Positions 8,984 to 17,586 of a stretch of 64,000 nucleotides of DNA are shown piece after piece. Position 1 is the first letter of the stretch, and every line of letters begins with the position of its first letter. The position numbers were made by a program, and so were the translations under genes. The DNA is from Nitrosomonas oligotropha (GTDB lineage: Bacteria > Pseudomonadota > Gammaproteobacteria > Burkholderiales > Nitrosomonadaceae). The notes under the pieces are model-generated. The model was not told the origin of the DNA. It ran no database searches and saw nothing but the letters and a program-made list of their open reading frames with translations. The stretch spans positions 124,001 to 188,000 of the forward strand of contig NZ_FNOE01000003.1 in NCBI RefSeq assembly GCF_900106555.1, written 5' to 3'.

Positions 8984-11179
8984 CTAAAGCGCGGTCAATT
9001 TGGTATATTCGAGCAACAGCCATTTCGCACCGGCATGATCGAAATTAACCTGAACGCGTGCATCGCTGCCGCTGCCTTCGTAGTTGATGATTACGCCGTC
9101 GCCGAACTTGGCATGCGAGACATTTTGTCCGATGCGCCACTCTCCACCGGAAGATTTTGGCTGACCGTAAGCGGTTTTTGCAAAACCTGCTGCTTGATTA
9201 CCGCTATTGGAAGCATAGGTGCTTTGATTCATTCGTGGCGTTGATTGCAGCCATTTCAAGCAGTTTTGCGGGATTTCATCGAGAAAACGCGATGCAATGT
9301 GATAACGGGTTTGACCATGTAACATGCGGCTTTGCGCAAAACTGATATACAATCGGCGGCGCGCGCGCGTCATGGCCACATACATCAGTCGCCGCTCTTC
9401 AGCAATGCCATTGATTTCACTCAGACTGTTTTCATGTGGAAACAATCCTTCTTCCAAACCGCTTAGAAAAACACTATGAAATTCCAGTCCCTTGGCGGCA
9501 TGCACGGTCATCAATTGCAGTGCGTCCTGGCCGCTGCCCGCTTGATGCTCGCCAGCTTCCAGCGAGGCATGTGCAAGAAATTCTGCCAGACTGTCGTTTT
9601 CCGCTTCATGCACAAAACTGGTTGCGGCATTAATCAATTCGTTTAAGTTCTCCAGTCTCTCCGCACCCTCACGCTCTTTACCATAGTGCGCCAACAACGC
9701 GCTGTGCGTCAGCATGTATTCCACAATGTGCGGCAATGGCAAAGCATGGCAATACTGCCGCATGGTCAGGATCAGATGCACAAACCCGGCGATGCCTTTT
9801 AACGATTCCGGTGATTTTTGCAATAAACTATCCTCTCCGCCGCATTTCTGCACCGCAGCAGCCCACAAGCTGCCGCCAAGCGTCTTGGCATCGTCCTGTA
9901 ATTGCTCCAAACCGCGAGCACCGATGCCACGTGCCGGAAAATTAATCACTCGCAATAATGCGCTGTCATCGCCGGGATTGGCAATCAGGCGCAAATAGGC
10001 CAGCGCATGTTTGATTTCCTGCCGGTCGAAGAATCGCATGCCGCCGTACACCCGGTACGGTATCGCGGCATTGAATAAACTGTGCTCAAGCACCCTGGAC
10101 TGAGCATTGGAGCGATACAGTAATGCTATTTCCGACAACGCGACACCCTCCGCGTGCAATGCTTTGACTTCTCCTACGATAAACGCCGCTTCGTCGAAAT
10201 CATTCGGGGCGTTATAAACCCGCAATAGCTCGCCCTTTCCTTCCGCCGTCCAGAGATTTTTCCCCAATCGCTCACTATTGTTTTCGATCAAAGCATTTGC
10301 TGCGTCCAAAATATGGCCGTGCGAACGGTAGTTCTGCTCCAGCTTGATCACCCGGGTAATGCCGAAATCATGTTCGAAGTCGCGCATGTTACCGCTATAA
10401 GCCCCTCGAAACGCGTAAATACTCTGATCATCATCGCCGACGGCAAAAACCGCAGCGGCATTCTTAGTTCCTGTACCCGCGAGTAATTTCAGCCATTTGT
10501 ATTGCAACGGGTTGGTATCCTGGAATTCATCCACCAGAATATGCTGGAAACGCTCACGGTAATGCTGGCACAGGACTTCATTGCGGCTTAGCAATTCATA
10601 ACTGCGCAACAGCAATTCGGCAAAATCCACCGCACCTTCCTTCTGGCATTGCTGCTCGTACGTTTGATAAAACTCCAGCATGCGGCGCGAGTAAGCATCT
10701 TCGACCGTCACATATGCCGCACGCAATCCGGCTTCCTTGGCATTATTGATGAACCATTGCACCTGGCGCGGCGGAAATTTTTTTTCGTCAGCCGATAGAT
10801 CTTTCAGAATGCGCTTGATCAAAGCCAACTGGTCGGCGGAATCGAGAATCTGAAACGCTTGCGGCAAACCGGCATCCTGATAATGCGTCCGCAACATGCG
10901 ATGACATAAACCATGGAACGTGCCGACCCACATACCGCGCGGATTCACCGGCAGCATTGCGGTAATGCGCGTCAACATTTCTTTGGCCGCCTTATTGGTG
11001 AACGTCACGGCCAGGATGCCATGCGGATTCGCTTGCCCCGATTGGATCAAATAAGCAATGCGCGTTGTCAGTACACGGGTTTTGCCGCTACCGGCGCCAG
11101 CCAGCACCAATACTGATTGATGCGGTAACGTGATCGCTTCGAGTTGCTGCGGATTGAGGTTGGATAATAAAGAAGTCAT
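8984..11179 (-). CDS. uvrD: DNA helicase II, UvrD/Rep family
   Basis: A superfamily 1A 3'-5' helicase acting in mismatch and nucleotide-excision repair. All motifs are present in 731 residues: Walker A GAGSGKT (about 28-34), TFTNKAAKEM (Ia), VDEFQDTN (II), GDDDQSIYAFRGA (III), QNYRS (IV), VHAAKGLEF (V) and YVAMTRARRRLY (VI). The C-terminal tail ends with a Tudor-like region (GQNVSHAKFGDGVIINYEG), typical of UvrD/PcrA and absent from Rep. It converges with the BPSS1780 gene, with 18 bases between stops. The start ATG lies at the canonical position before LLSNLNPQQ. Confidence 0.95.
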   Translation of the reverse strand: MTSLLSNLNPQQLEAITLPHQSVLVLAGAGSGKTRVLTTRIAYLIQSGQANPHGILAVTFTNKAAKEMLTRITAMLPVNPRGMWVGTFHGLCHRMLRTHYQDAGLPQAFQILDSADQLALIKRILKDLSADEKKFPPRQVQWFINNAKEAGLRAAYVTVEDAYSRRMLEFYQTYEQQCQKEGAVDFAELLLRSYELLSRNEVLCQHYRERFQHILVDEFQDTNPLQYKWLKLLAGTGTKNAAAVFAVGDDDQSIYAFRGAYSGNMRDFEHDFGITRVIKLEQNYRSHGHILDAANALIENNSERLGKNLWTAEGKGELLRVYNAPNDFDEAAFIVGEVKALHAEGVALSEIALLYRSNAQSRVLEHSLFNAAIPYRVYGGMRFFDRQEIKHALAYLRLIANPGDDSALLRVINFPARGIGARGLEQLQDDAKTLGGSLWAAAVQKCGGEDSLLQKSPESLKGIAGFVHLILTMRQYCHALPLPHIVEYMLTHSALLAHYGKEREGAERLENLNELINAATSFVHEAENDSLAEFLAHASLEAGEHQAGSGQDALQLMTVHAAKGLEFHSVFLSGLEEGLFPHENSLSEINGIAEERRLMYVAMTRARRRLYISFAQSRMLHGQTRYHIASRFLDEIPQNCLKWLQSTPRMNQSTYASNSGNQAAGFAKTAYGQPKSSGGEWRIGQNVSHAKFGDGVIINYEGSGSDARVQVNFDHAGAKWLLLEYTKLTAL

Positions 11180-11330
11180 GTAGCCGATATAGCCAGCAAC
11201 AGACTGACTAGACTTGGAACTAAGGGTATCGAGTGCATTTTCAACGCACTGATTAATCCGGAATACGATAAATCAGAGCTTGCACTTGATATCGTGATTC
11301 ACGAATTAACCGGCCGTTGGTTAGAAACTA

Positions 11331-12200
11331 CTATGCCCTGCTTTTGGCAACGATATCCAAAATCAGCGGCGTCAGTATCAGTTCAATCGCCATACCCATT
11401 TTGCCGCCGGGAACAACGATGGTATTAGGACGGGACATGAACGAATCATGGATCATTCTCAGCAGGAATGGAAAATCCGTCGTTTCAGGATGTCTAAAAC
11501 GAATCACGACCATACTCTCGTCCAGTGTTGGAATTTCCCGGGCGATGAACGGATTGGAAGTATCGACCGTCGGCACGCGCTGGAAATTGATATGCGTACG
11601 CGAGAATTGCGGCGTAATGTAATGCACGTAGTCATGCATGCGGCGCAATATGGTATGTGTGACAGCTTCAGCCGAATAACCGCGCGCACTGGTGTCGCGA
11701 TAGATTTTTTGAATCCACTCCAGGTTGACGATAGGCACTACACCGACTAATAAATCCACATATTTGGCAGCATCGGCGGTATCGCTCTTGGCGCCGCCAT
11801 GCAGTCCTTCATAAAACAGCAGATCGGATCCTGCTGGAATCTGCGACCAAGGTGTGAATGTTCCCGGTTTTTGATTCCAAGGCGCAGCTTCTTCCTCGTT
11901 ATGCAAGTACAGACGCTTCTGTCCCGTGCCTTTCTCGCCGTATTCTTTGAACAGTGCTTCCAATTTTTCAAATTCGTTGGCTTCAGGACCGAAGTGGCTG
12001 ATCGGGCGGTTGCCGTTTTTTTCTGATTCGGCTACGGCTTGCTTCATCGCTTCACGATCGTAGCGATGAAAACTGTCACCCTCGATCACCGCCGCAGTGA
12101 GCTTCTCACGGCGGAAAATATGTTCAAAACTGGTTTTAACCGTTGAGGTGCCTGCACCTGATGATCCGGTAACGGCGATAACCGGGTGTTTTTGCGACAT
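11331..12200 (-). CDS. prkB: Phosphoribulokinase
   Basis: It converts ribulose 5-phosphate and ATP to ribulose 1,5-bisphosphate, the CO2 acceptor of RuBisCO, and so marks Calvin-cycle autotrophy. The 289-residue size is that of the proteobacterial octameric class. The Walker A loop GSSGAGTST (about 12-20) opens the protein, followed by the ribulose-5-phosphate-binding region EGDSFHRYDREAM. LLFYEGLHGG supplies the conserved acidic residue. Shine-Dalgarno AGGAG lies 9 bases before the ATG. No other cbb gene is in the window, so prk stands apart from any RuBisCO operon. The 150 bases between its stop and uvrD include a short coding-like frame on the plus strand. Confidence 0.95.
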   Translation of the reverse strand: MSQKHPVIAVTGSSGAGTSTVKTSFEHIFRREKLTAAVIEGDSFHRYDREAMKQAVAESEKNGNRPISHFGPEANEFEKLEALFKEYGEKGTGQKRLYLHNEEEAAPWNQKPGTFTPWSQIPAGSDLLFYEGLHGGAKSDTADAAKYVDLLVGVVPIVNLEWIQKIYRDTSARGYSAEAVTHTILRRMHDYVHYITPQFSRTHINFQRVPTVDTSNPFIAREIPTLDESMVVIRFRHPETTDFPFLLRMIHDSFMSRPNTIVVPGGKMGMAIELILTPLILDIVAKSRA

Positions 12201-12404
12201 TCTTATTTTCTCCTAAAATATATATCACTATTAAAATTTTGCATCCTATATGATACCTTTTTTCTGCTAATCTTTGACAGGGATAATTGCTTTGCATTGA
12301 ACTTTGTCTGAAAGAATTATACGAATTCACGTAGCGAGAAATACCACTGCTTGACCGCACGCAGCCCCCTAAACCCGCATGCACGATAATGGAGTGAAAG
12401 CACC

Positions 12405-12947
12405 ATGAAAGCAATCAAACAACTGATCATACCGCCGATAGCTTCCTGCATTCTGGTAGCTTGTGTCAGTTTACCGTCCGGCCCCAGCGTGATGACCTTG
12501 CCGGGCTCCGGTAAAAGCTTCGAGCAGTTCCGCTATGATGACTACGATTGCCGCCGCTATGCCTATGAGCAAGTCGGCGGTATAACACCACGGCAATCGG
12601 CGCAAGCGAGTGGTGTGGAAAGTGCAGCGATCGGTGCCGGACTCGGTGCGGCGGCAGGCGCCGCCATCGCAGGTGGTGGAGGCGCTGCGATCGGCGCGGG
12701 TACTGGTTTGTTAGCCGGCGGGCTGGTCGGTTCGGGTACGGCCAGCACTTCCGCGTACGTCAATCAGCAGCGCTACGACATGAGCTATATTCAATGTATG
12801 TATGCCAAAGGCCATCGCGTCCCAGTATCCGGCAGAATTAGCGGTGGCCCGCCTGCACACAGCGGTAGCGGCACGGCGCCTGCGCCATCCAATTTTACTC
12901 CGCCGCCTCCGCCCCCCGGTAATCCCCCGCCACCGCCACCGCGATAA
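12405..12947 (+). CDS. Glycine-zipper outer-membrane lipoprotein (YMGG-like), Pro-rich tail
   Basis: A 180-residue predicted lipoprotein: signal peptide with lipobox LVAC (Cys near residue 20), a region with FRYDDYDCRRYA, then a glycine-zipper block of alternating Gly and Ala (about residues 75-110), which can pack as a membrane hairpin. The C terminus is low-complexity, ending in prolines and glycines (FTPPPPPPGNPPPP). Such glycine-zipper proteins are outer-membrane-associated; function is unknown. The gene diverges from prk. The repetitive GC-rich 3' end creates long antisense frames that are not genes. Confidence 0.7.
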   Translation: MKAIKQLIIPPIASCILVACVSLPSGPSVMTLPGSGKSFEQFRYDDYDCRRYAYEQVGGITPRQSAQASGVESAAIGAGLGAAAGAAIAGGGGAAIGAGTGLLAGGLVGSGTASTSAYVNQQRYDMSYIQCMYAKGHRVPVSGRISGGPPAHSGSGTAPAPSNFTPPPPPPGNPPPPPPR

Positions 12948-13240
12948 TTTTTCGCTCTGCCTCCTGCACTAATCTCGATAACAGGTATAACATTGCGAGT
13001 CATCAATACCCGGAGTTTCAGTGTGGGGAGAAAAGCTTGCGGCGAGGTCAGCATGAATCCGTGTTCAAACGGATAGATCATTGCTTATCAAACAACCAAT
13101 AACTCCGTATCATATTACGTTAGAATATGCATCGAAAACGATCGCTGAACATCGGCAACCAGCGATTCAGGATAGAAACTCGCCATTCGTTTTTTGCCAA
13201 TTGCATTTGAACTTTAAGATAAGAATATAGGAGTAAAACT

Positions 13241-13765
13241 GTGCATCCGCTTGTACCTATTATCATGGCACTTGGTGCCATTCTGTTTTTAATTGGAATA
13301 ATCGTTCAAGCCTGGTTTGGTGTGAAACGGACCAGCGTCATAAAACTGCGTGGGAAGGAATATAAAATCTGGCAGTTTGTAGCAATTACTGTGGGATCGG
13401 GTGTAGCACTGTTCATGCTCTCGGTCTTGCTACCCAAATACATGCCATATGAGCCTGAAAAAGGACCTCAGCTGGCGCAACCCGCATTATCCGGCAATCT
13501 GAAATATGAATTGGATTCCATCCTAGCCAGTTTGAATATCAAAAACGATATTTTGCTGAATGCTATCGATCGGTTCCAAGTAGAGTATCAAGCGGCATCG
13601 CAGAAAGGTGACAAAAACACCATGGATTTGCTCGCTCTGGAAATCGCCTACAGAATCAGAACGGAACTGCAGAACCTGGGACATGCGGAAAGCCGGATCG
13701 AACGTGATGTTGAAGGAATTCTGGGCATTCTGAAACAACCTGCCAAACCAGGGGATGGCAAGTAA
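13241..13765 (+). CDS. Hypothetical two-TM membrane protein
   Basis: The 174-residue product is not recognised. Two hydrophobic segments (about 4-26 and 45-66) flank a short basic loop with the tract VKRTSVIKLRGKEYK, so both termini probably lie on the same side. The remaining 100 residues are soluble and mostly helical, with the pattern SILASLNIKNDILLNAIDRFQVEY. The start is GTG at 13241 after a good AGGAG. It lies between two other small envelope genes, with 55 bases to the next start, so an operon is possible. Confidence 0.65.
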   Translation: MHPLVPIIMALGAILFLIGIIVQAWFGVKRTSVIKLRGKEYKIWQFVAITVGSGVALFMLSVLLPKYMPYEPEKGPQLAQPALSGNLKYELDSILASLNIKNDILLNAIDRFQVEYQAASQKGDKNTMDLLALEIAYRIRTELQNLGHAESRIERDVEGILGILKQPAKPGDGK

Positions 13766-13825
13766 AAAAATTACCCGGCATTTCGGTAGAATGAAAAATT
13801 CAATTAATACTCGACAGGATTGACA

Positions 13826-14188
13826 ATGAAAAAAACGATTCAAGCATTATTAATCGTCTGCACGATGCTTTTAGCAGCCCCTCAATGGGTATTTGCCGAT
13901 CAGTATCCGGACAAAGTTGTAGAAAAACTGGGAAATGGTATTGCCAATGCGGTGACCGGGGTTGTTGAAATACCGAAAACAATCACGATTGTCGGCAACC
14001 GGGATGGCGTTATTCACGGCATGACGGTCGGTTTTCTGACCGGTATCGCCAATGCGGTAGGCCGCTCACTGAGCGGCGCATTCGATATTGCAACCTTCCT
14101 GGTACCGACGACGCCTTTTGTCAAACCAGCCACCATCTGGGATGATTTCAACCGCGAAACCACTTTTGTCGAAGCGCACATGCGCTAA
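13826..14188 (+). CDS. TIGR04073 family exosortase-system-associated protein
   Basis: This 120-residue exported protein has a signal peptide (MKKTIQALLIVCTMLL, cleavage after VFA). The body contains paired glycine-rich motifs: KLGNGIANAVTGVVEIPKT and GFLTGIANAVGRSLSGAFD. These fit the TIGR04073 family, found largely in genomes that carry exosortase/PEP-CTERM systems. An in-frame TTG at 13820 exists, but ACAGGA sits 6 bases before the ATG at 13826, which is chosen. The nearby PEP-CTERM protein at 15078 is consistent. The exact role is unknown. Confidence 0.75.
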   Translation: MKKTIQALLIVCTMLLAAPQWVFADQYPDKVVEKLGNGIANAVTGVVEIPKTITIVGNRDGVIHGMTVGFLTGIANAVGRSLSGAFDIATFLVPTTPFVKPATIWDDFNRETTFVEAHMR

Positions 14189-14199
14189 TCGCTTCACTA

Positions 14200-14243
14200 T
14201 TTCTGCCACTGGCCATTCTCAGCAGAAAATGCAGTGGCAGAAA
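14200..14243. terminator. 12-bp-stem hairpin between convergent genes
   Basis: Perfect inverted repeat TTTCTGCCACTG / CAGTGGCAGAAA with a 20-base loop, between the stop of the TIGR04073 gene (plus) and the stop of the lipoprotein gene at 14275 (minus). No T-tract follows on either strand; a bidirectional transcription stop or mRNA-stabilising hairpin is inferred from position. Confidence 0.45.
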
Positions 14244-14274
14244 ATAATCGTTAAAAAATAAGTTCTTTTAGAAA

Positions 14275-14724
14275 TTATATGGACTTACCAAAATTTGCCG
14301 GTGGTGAGTCCGCTTCCAGGCATTCGCTGAATACATAACTGTCTTCCTTTTCGGCGAATCCTTCGCTTTCAACCAGTACGAAACTGACACAGTCCTTCTT
14401 TTTGAAAGAATAGCGATATTTATCCGGGTGTCCTTTTTCCGGTGAAGCAATCTCATGGAATAAACCATCCTTGATCCACCAGCGGCCGGATTCGCTAAAA
14501 CTCTGCGCCATATCATCCTTTTCCGTGAAACTGAATTCAATGGTATAAGTGCCATCGGCATTTCTCGTTTGCGTCCAGCGTTTTAACGTGCCGCCCTCCT
14601 CCAGGTATTCGCCTGTCCATACCCCGATCAGCTTGACATCAAGCGCAGGACGCTGATTACCGGTTGTGAACGCGGTACAGCCAAGCAAGGCGATCGCCAG
14701 AAATGGCAAAACTAACAACCTCAT
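14275..14724 (-). CDS. Predicted lipoprotein of unknown function
   Basis: Starting at the ATG at 14724, the product is 149 residues with a signal peptide MRLLVLPFLAIALLGC whose lipobox LLGC marks Cys16 for lipidation. The frame stays open upstream to 14781, but only the internal ATG puts the signal peptide at the N terminus. The mature part resembles a small beta-rich, calycin-like fold (IGVWTGEYLEEGG, then alternating strands such as YTIEFSFTEKDDM and GRWWIKDGLFHEI). That fold is only a guess from strand pattern. No gene family was recognised. Confidence 0.65.
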   Translation of the reverse strand: MRLLVLPFLAIALLGCTAFTTGNQRPALDVKLIGVWTGEYLEEGGTLKRWTQTRNADGTYTIEFSFTEKDDMAQSFSESGRWWIKDGLFHEIASPEKGHPDKYRYSFKKKDCVSFVLVESEGFAEKEDSYVFSECLEADSPPANFGKSI

Positions 14725-15077
14725 TGATTCCCCTCTCATCACCGTTAATCCGAAGCATGCGCTGTTCCATTGCAGAGCCACACCTCATCGTTGTAAACAA
14801 AATTATCGCATTTTTTCATAACAACATTTTCTTCCTTACCCTATGACAACCACAACATCCACACAGACTATTCCGGCGCCAAGTAATTTCCAACCGATCC
14901 GGTAATAGTCCTGCAATAGGCACGTCACATCCCGTTCTTATAATCCATCGCGTACTGTAAAGCTATACCCGGTGTGAGCCGGGGACCGGAAAATCCAGGA
15001 TCTGCAACGCAGATAGCCAGATTGCCTGTACTTATCATTGGATTAAAGAATTTTTTAGCATATTTCGGGAGAATACA
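14725..15077. other. Divergent intergenic region upstream of the PEP-CTERM gene
   Basis: About 350 bases without a credible ORF lie between the divergent lipoprotein gene and the PhoX-like gene. A TATAAT at 14939-14944 could be a -10 element for the plus strand, but no good -35 is placed 16-18 bases before it. TTTCGGGAGAATACA just before 15078 gives the ribosome binding site of the PhoX-like gene. Nothing else recognised. Confidence 0.5.
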
Positions 15078-16484
15078 ATGTACAAACAAAGAATACTCGC
15101 TACTGTCGTTTCCGGGGCACTCATGATGATATCCGGAGCACCGCAAGCCATTGCCGCCAGCACCGGTTTTGACAGCTTTACTGCCTTATTCGGCAGCGTT
15201 CCCGAGGGTTCATTACCAGAATCCAGCCCATTTTTACTCGCAGACCCAAGCTGGACCCAGCTTTCCATCGCCAATCGCAACAACCAGCTCGCGCAAGGTC
15301 AAGCCAATAGCGGTAACTGGGACATGATCACGGCCAACGAATCCGGCGCGGATGCGGGCCGTTATCTGTTCATGCCGTTTGAAACCGGATCCGCTGGCGT
15401 GCAACGTATCGATTTATGGAATGCCGATTATAATACTCGTGCTGTAACCTTGGTTGCGCCCGGTACTCAAGGATTCGTTTCTGGCGACGCTTCGCGCTGG
15501 ACACCCTGGGGTTCTTATCTGACTGCGGAAGAATCATGGGGCGCGGGCAGCACCAAAGGCCGCTTGTTTGAACTGACCAACCCAGTCACCGCAACCGGCA
15601 CAGGCGATTCCCATTTCGTGCAACGTTCCGTCATTCCGCACGTATCACATGAAGGTCTGGCATTTGACAAAGACAATAATTTTTACTTTATCGATGAAGT
15701 CAACGGTGGCGGCATCTACAAATTTGTTTCAGCCAGCCCGAATGCAACCAACGGCGATGACTATTTTGCCGCTGGACAAACCTTCGTGATGCTGGTTAAC
15801 GGCGGTAATAATGCCAATGCAACGGGCGCCATCACCTGGGCGCCGATCACCGATGCCAGCGGCGGCGCACTGCCCGGAGTCTCCGTACTCAGCGCCGATG
15901 GCACCATCGATGGTCGTTTGTCCGCCAACAATGCGCTTTCAACCGATTATCAACGCCCGGAAGATCTGGAAATCAAAACACTGTCGAACGGCGATCAGAT
16001 CCTCTACGTCGCCACTACCACGACGGATGAAGTGTATTCCTTCAATCTCGCCAGCAATAACGCCAGTCTGTTTGTCAATACTTCCACGCTTGACCAAGCC
16101 ACCGGTTTGGGTGTCGGCAGCGTATTCAAGAATCCGGATAATTTGGCTATCGATGCCAAAGGCAACATATACATCGTTGAAGACCAACCGGGCGGCTCCG
16201 CCGATATCTGGTTTGCTCAAGATGCGAATAACGACGGTATTGCCGAATCGGTTGGCCGTTGGGCTTCCCTGTCAACTTTGGGTGCAGAACCGACCGGGCT
16301 TTATTTTGACAAATTTAACCCGAACATCGCTTATGTGAATGTGCAACATCCATTCAGCGGCGATGACCGTACCGTGATGATTGCGGTGCCGGAACCTGAA
16401 TCCTACGCGATGCTGATGATCGGACTTGGTTTGGTGAGTGCTACCGTGTATCGCAGAAAACGTCCCTCACAAAGCAATTCGTAA
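15078..16484 (+). CDS. PEP-CTERM sorted PhoX-like (DUF839) phosphatase
   Basis: A 468-residue exported protein. The N-terminal signal ends at AIAAS (about residue 28). The core resembles PhoX/DUF839 proteins, calcium/iron-dependent phosphatases with a beta-propeller: NWDMITANESGADAGRYLF, WTPWGSYLTAEESWG, SHEGLAFDKDNNFYFIDE and DNLAIDAKGNIYIVEDQPGG. The C terminus carries a PEP-CTERM signal: VPEPESYA, a hydrophobic helix, then a basic end YRRKRP. PEP-CTERM is recognised by exosortase in bacteria that make exopolysaccharide, so the protein is probably processed at the membrane and released or surface-attached. The metal ligands were not individually verified, so phosphatase activity is tentative. 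A strong terminator follows. Confidence 0.85.
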   Translation: MYKQRILATVVSGALMMISGAPQAIAASTGFDSFTALFGSVPEGSLPESSPFLLADPSWTQLSIANRNNQLAQGQANSGNWDMITANESGADAGRYLFMPFETGSAGVQRIDLWNADYNTRAVTLVAPGTQGFVSGDASRWTPWGSYLTAEESWGAGSTKGRLFELTNPVTATGTGDSHFVQRSVIPHVSHEGLAFDKDNNFYFIDEVNGGGIYKFVSASPNATNGDDYFAAGQTFVMLVNGGNNANATGAITWAPITDASGGALPGVSVLSADGTIDGRLSANNALSTDYQRPEDLEIKTLSNGDQILYVATTTTDEVYSFNLASNNASLFVNTSTLDQATGLGVGSVFKNPDNLAIDAKGNIYIVEDQPGGSADIWFAQDANNDGIAESVGRWASLSTLGAEPTGLYFDKFNPNIAYVNVQHPFSGDDRTVMIAVPEPESYAMLMIGLGLVSATVYRRKRPSQSNS

Positions 16485-16547
16485 TTGATCATTCTCCGGA
16501 GTTCGATGTCAGCGGTATAACCTTGACATGAGACTTTGCAGTGGGCG

Positions 16548-16581
16548 GATCACCCCGGATAAACCTGGGGTGATCTTTTTT
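16548..16581 (+). terminator. Rho-independent terminator of the PEP-CTERM gene
   Basis: GATCACCCC / GGGGTGATC forms a perfect 9-bp stem with a 10-base loop, followed on the plus strand by TTTTTT. It lies 64 bases past the PhoX-like stop and 15 bases from the stop of the opposing gene at 16596. Confidence 0.9.
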
Positions 16582-16595
16582 ATCGGATAGCCTTG

Positions 16596-16928
16596 CTAAA
16601 GTAACGTAAAACCAATTTCCGTATTCACATTATCCTTCACGGCACTCAATGCCGAATTGATGGCTGCTTCGGCAGACAGAACACCTAATCCTTCTATGGT
16701 CATCAGTACCATGCGCGTCGCATTCTTTTGCATTTCCAGATGTAACTCGGCCTGCTCCTTATTGATTTTCCCAGTGGCTTTCAGCGTTGCGATCATCACC
16801 AATGTCTGTGCGAGTTTTTTCGCTTCGGCTTCACCATAATCTTTGACATCGGGCCATTTTTCCGTGAGGCTGCCACTCAACGCAGCGAGTATGTCTTTTC
16901 CCAATTTAACCGCATCCAGGCTCATCAT
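16596..16928 (-). CDS. Hypothetical helical protein, 110 aa
   Basis: No family was recognised. The product is almost entirely helical, with no signal peptide and no membrane segment. Features are a charged segment DYGEAEAKKLAQTLVMIATLKATG and a C-terminal amphipathic helix (EAAINSALSAVKDNVN). GAGGAG precedes two adjacent ATG codons; the second (16925) has the better spacing. It follows the lipoprotein gene at 16965-17426 by 36 bases on the same strand, so the two are probably cotranscribed. Confidence 0.6.
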   Translation of the reverse strand: MMSLDAVKLGKDILAALSGSLTEKWPDVKDYGEAEAKKLAQTLVMIATLKATGKINKEQAELHLEMQKNATRMVLMTIEGLGVLSAEAAINSALSAVKDNVNTEIGFTLL

Positions 16929-16964
16929 ATTCTCCTCAGATAGATATCAATCGTTGCGCAACAA

Positions 16965-17426
16965 TCACTCGCCACGCCGTTTCGCAAGCTCGAGCTTTAG
17001 AATTGCCGTAAAGCTGGTATTGAAATGCGTACGCACGAGCGTGATTTGATCCTTGGATAAGCATGCGATCTTATGTAGCTTTTCAAGATTATCCAACTGA
17101 CTGGCCAGCAATTGCGACTCTTGAGTGGTGATGTCATTTTTTGGAATCGCCGCAGCACGGACGGTAATCACGTTAATATCCACCTTGGCTTCATCGTAAA
17201 ATTGCTTATGATTTTCATATGTGCACTCGGGCAAACCTTCTACCGATTCAAGCGTCACCAGATGTGCTTCCGTTTTGCGCTGTAAATCAGTCACCGCCCT
17301 ATCGGTCGTCTCGTCATAACCGCTGATCCGTTTTACCGCACAACTGGATAACGCCAGCATCACCGCGAGACAAACAGAAACTAAAAATACGCCGAATCCC
17401 GGTATTCTTCGATCAATGTTCATCAT
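16965..17426 (-). CDS. Predicted lipoprotein of unknown function, 153 aa
   Basis: A hydrophobic N terminus (FGVFLVSVCLAVMLALSSC) with lipobox LSSC near residue 29 predicts a lipoprotein. The mature part is helical, with TDLQRKTEAHLVTLESVEGLPEC and a later SQLDNLEKLHKIACL that look like short coiled coils. AGGAG lies 7 bases before the first ATG. It is upstream of, and probably cotranscribed with, the helical protein at 16596. No family was recognised. Confidence 0.65.
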   Translation of the reverse strand: MMNIDRRIPGFGVFLVSVCLAVMLALSSCAVKRISGYDETTDRAVTDLQRKTEAHLVTLESVEGLPECTYENHKQFYDEAKVDINVITVRAAAIPKNDITTQESQLLASQLDNLEKLHKIACLSKDQITLVRTHFNTSFTAILKLELAKRRGE

Positions 17427-17586
17427 TTGTCATCTCCTGATGGATATAACCCGGTTAATAGATGGATAAATTTAACTTCTCGGCTAATCTAACTCCGCTA
17501 CCATAGTGCCTAAGTATGCGTTGCTTGACAAGACAAACCACGGTTGCCCTCAAATTTGTACCGGACCGGCGCCCGGTTTGCAATTT

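Noticed and set aside
12791-13081. 96-codon minus-strand ORF with poly-Gly
   Set aside because: It is the antisense of the proline-rich tail of the glycine-zipper lipoprotein gene.
14916-14934. AGGCACG upstream of the PEP-CTERM gene, sigma-54 -24-like
   Set aside because: The -12 element GC/TTGC is missing at the required spacing (ATCCC instead), so a sigma-54 promoter is not supported.
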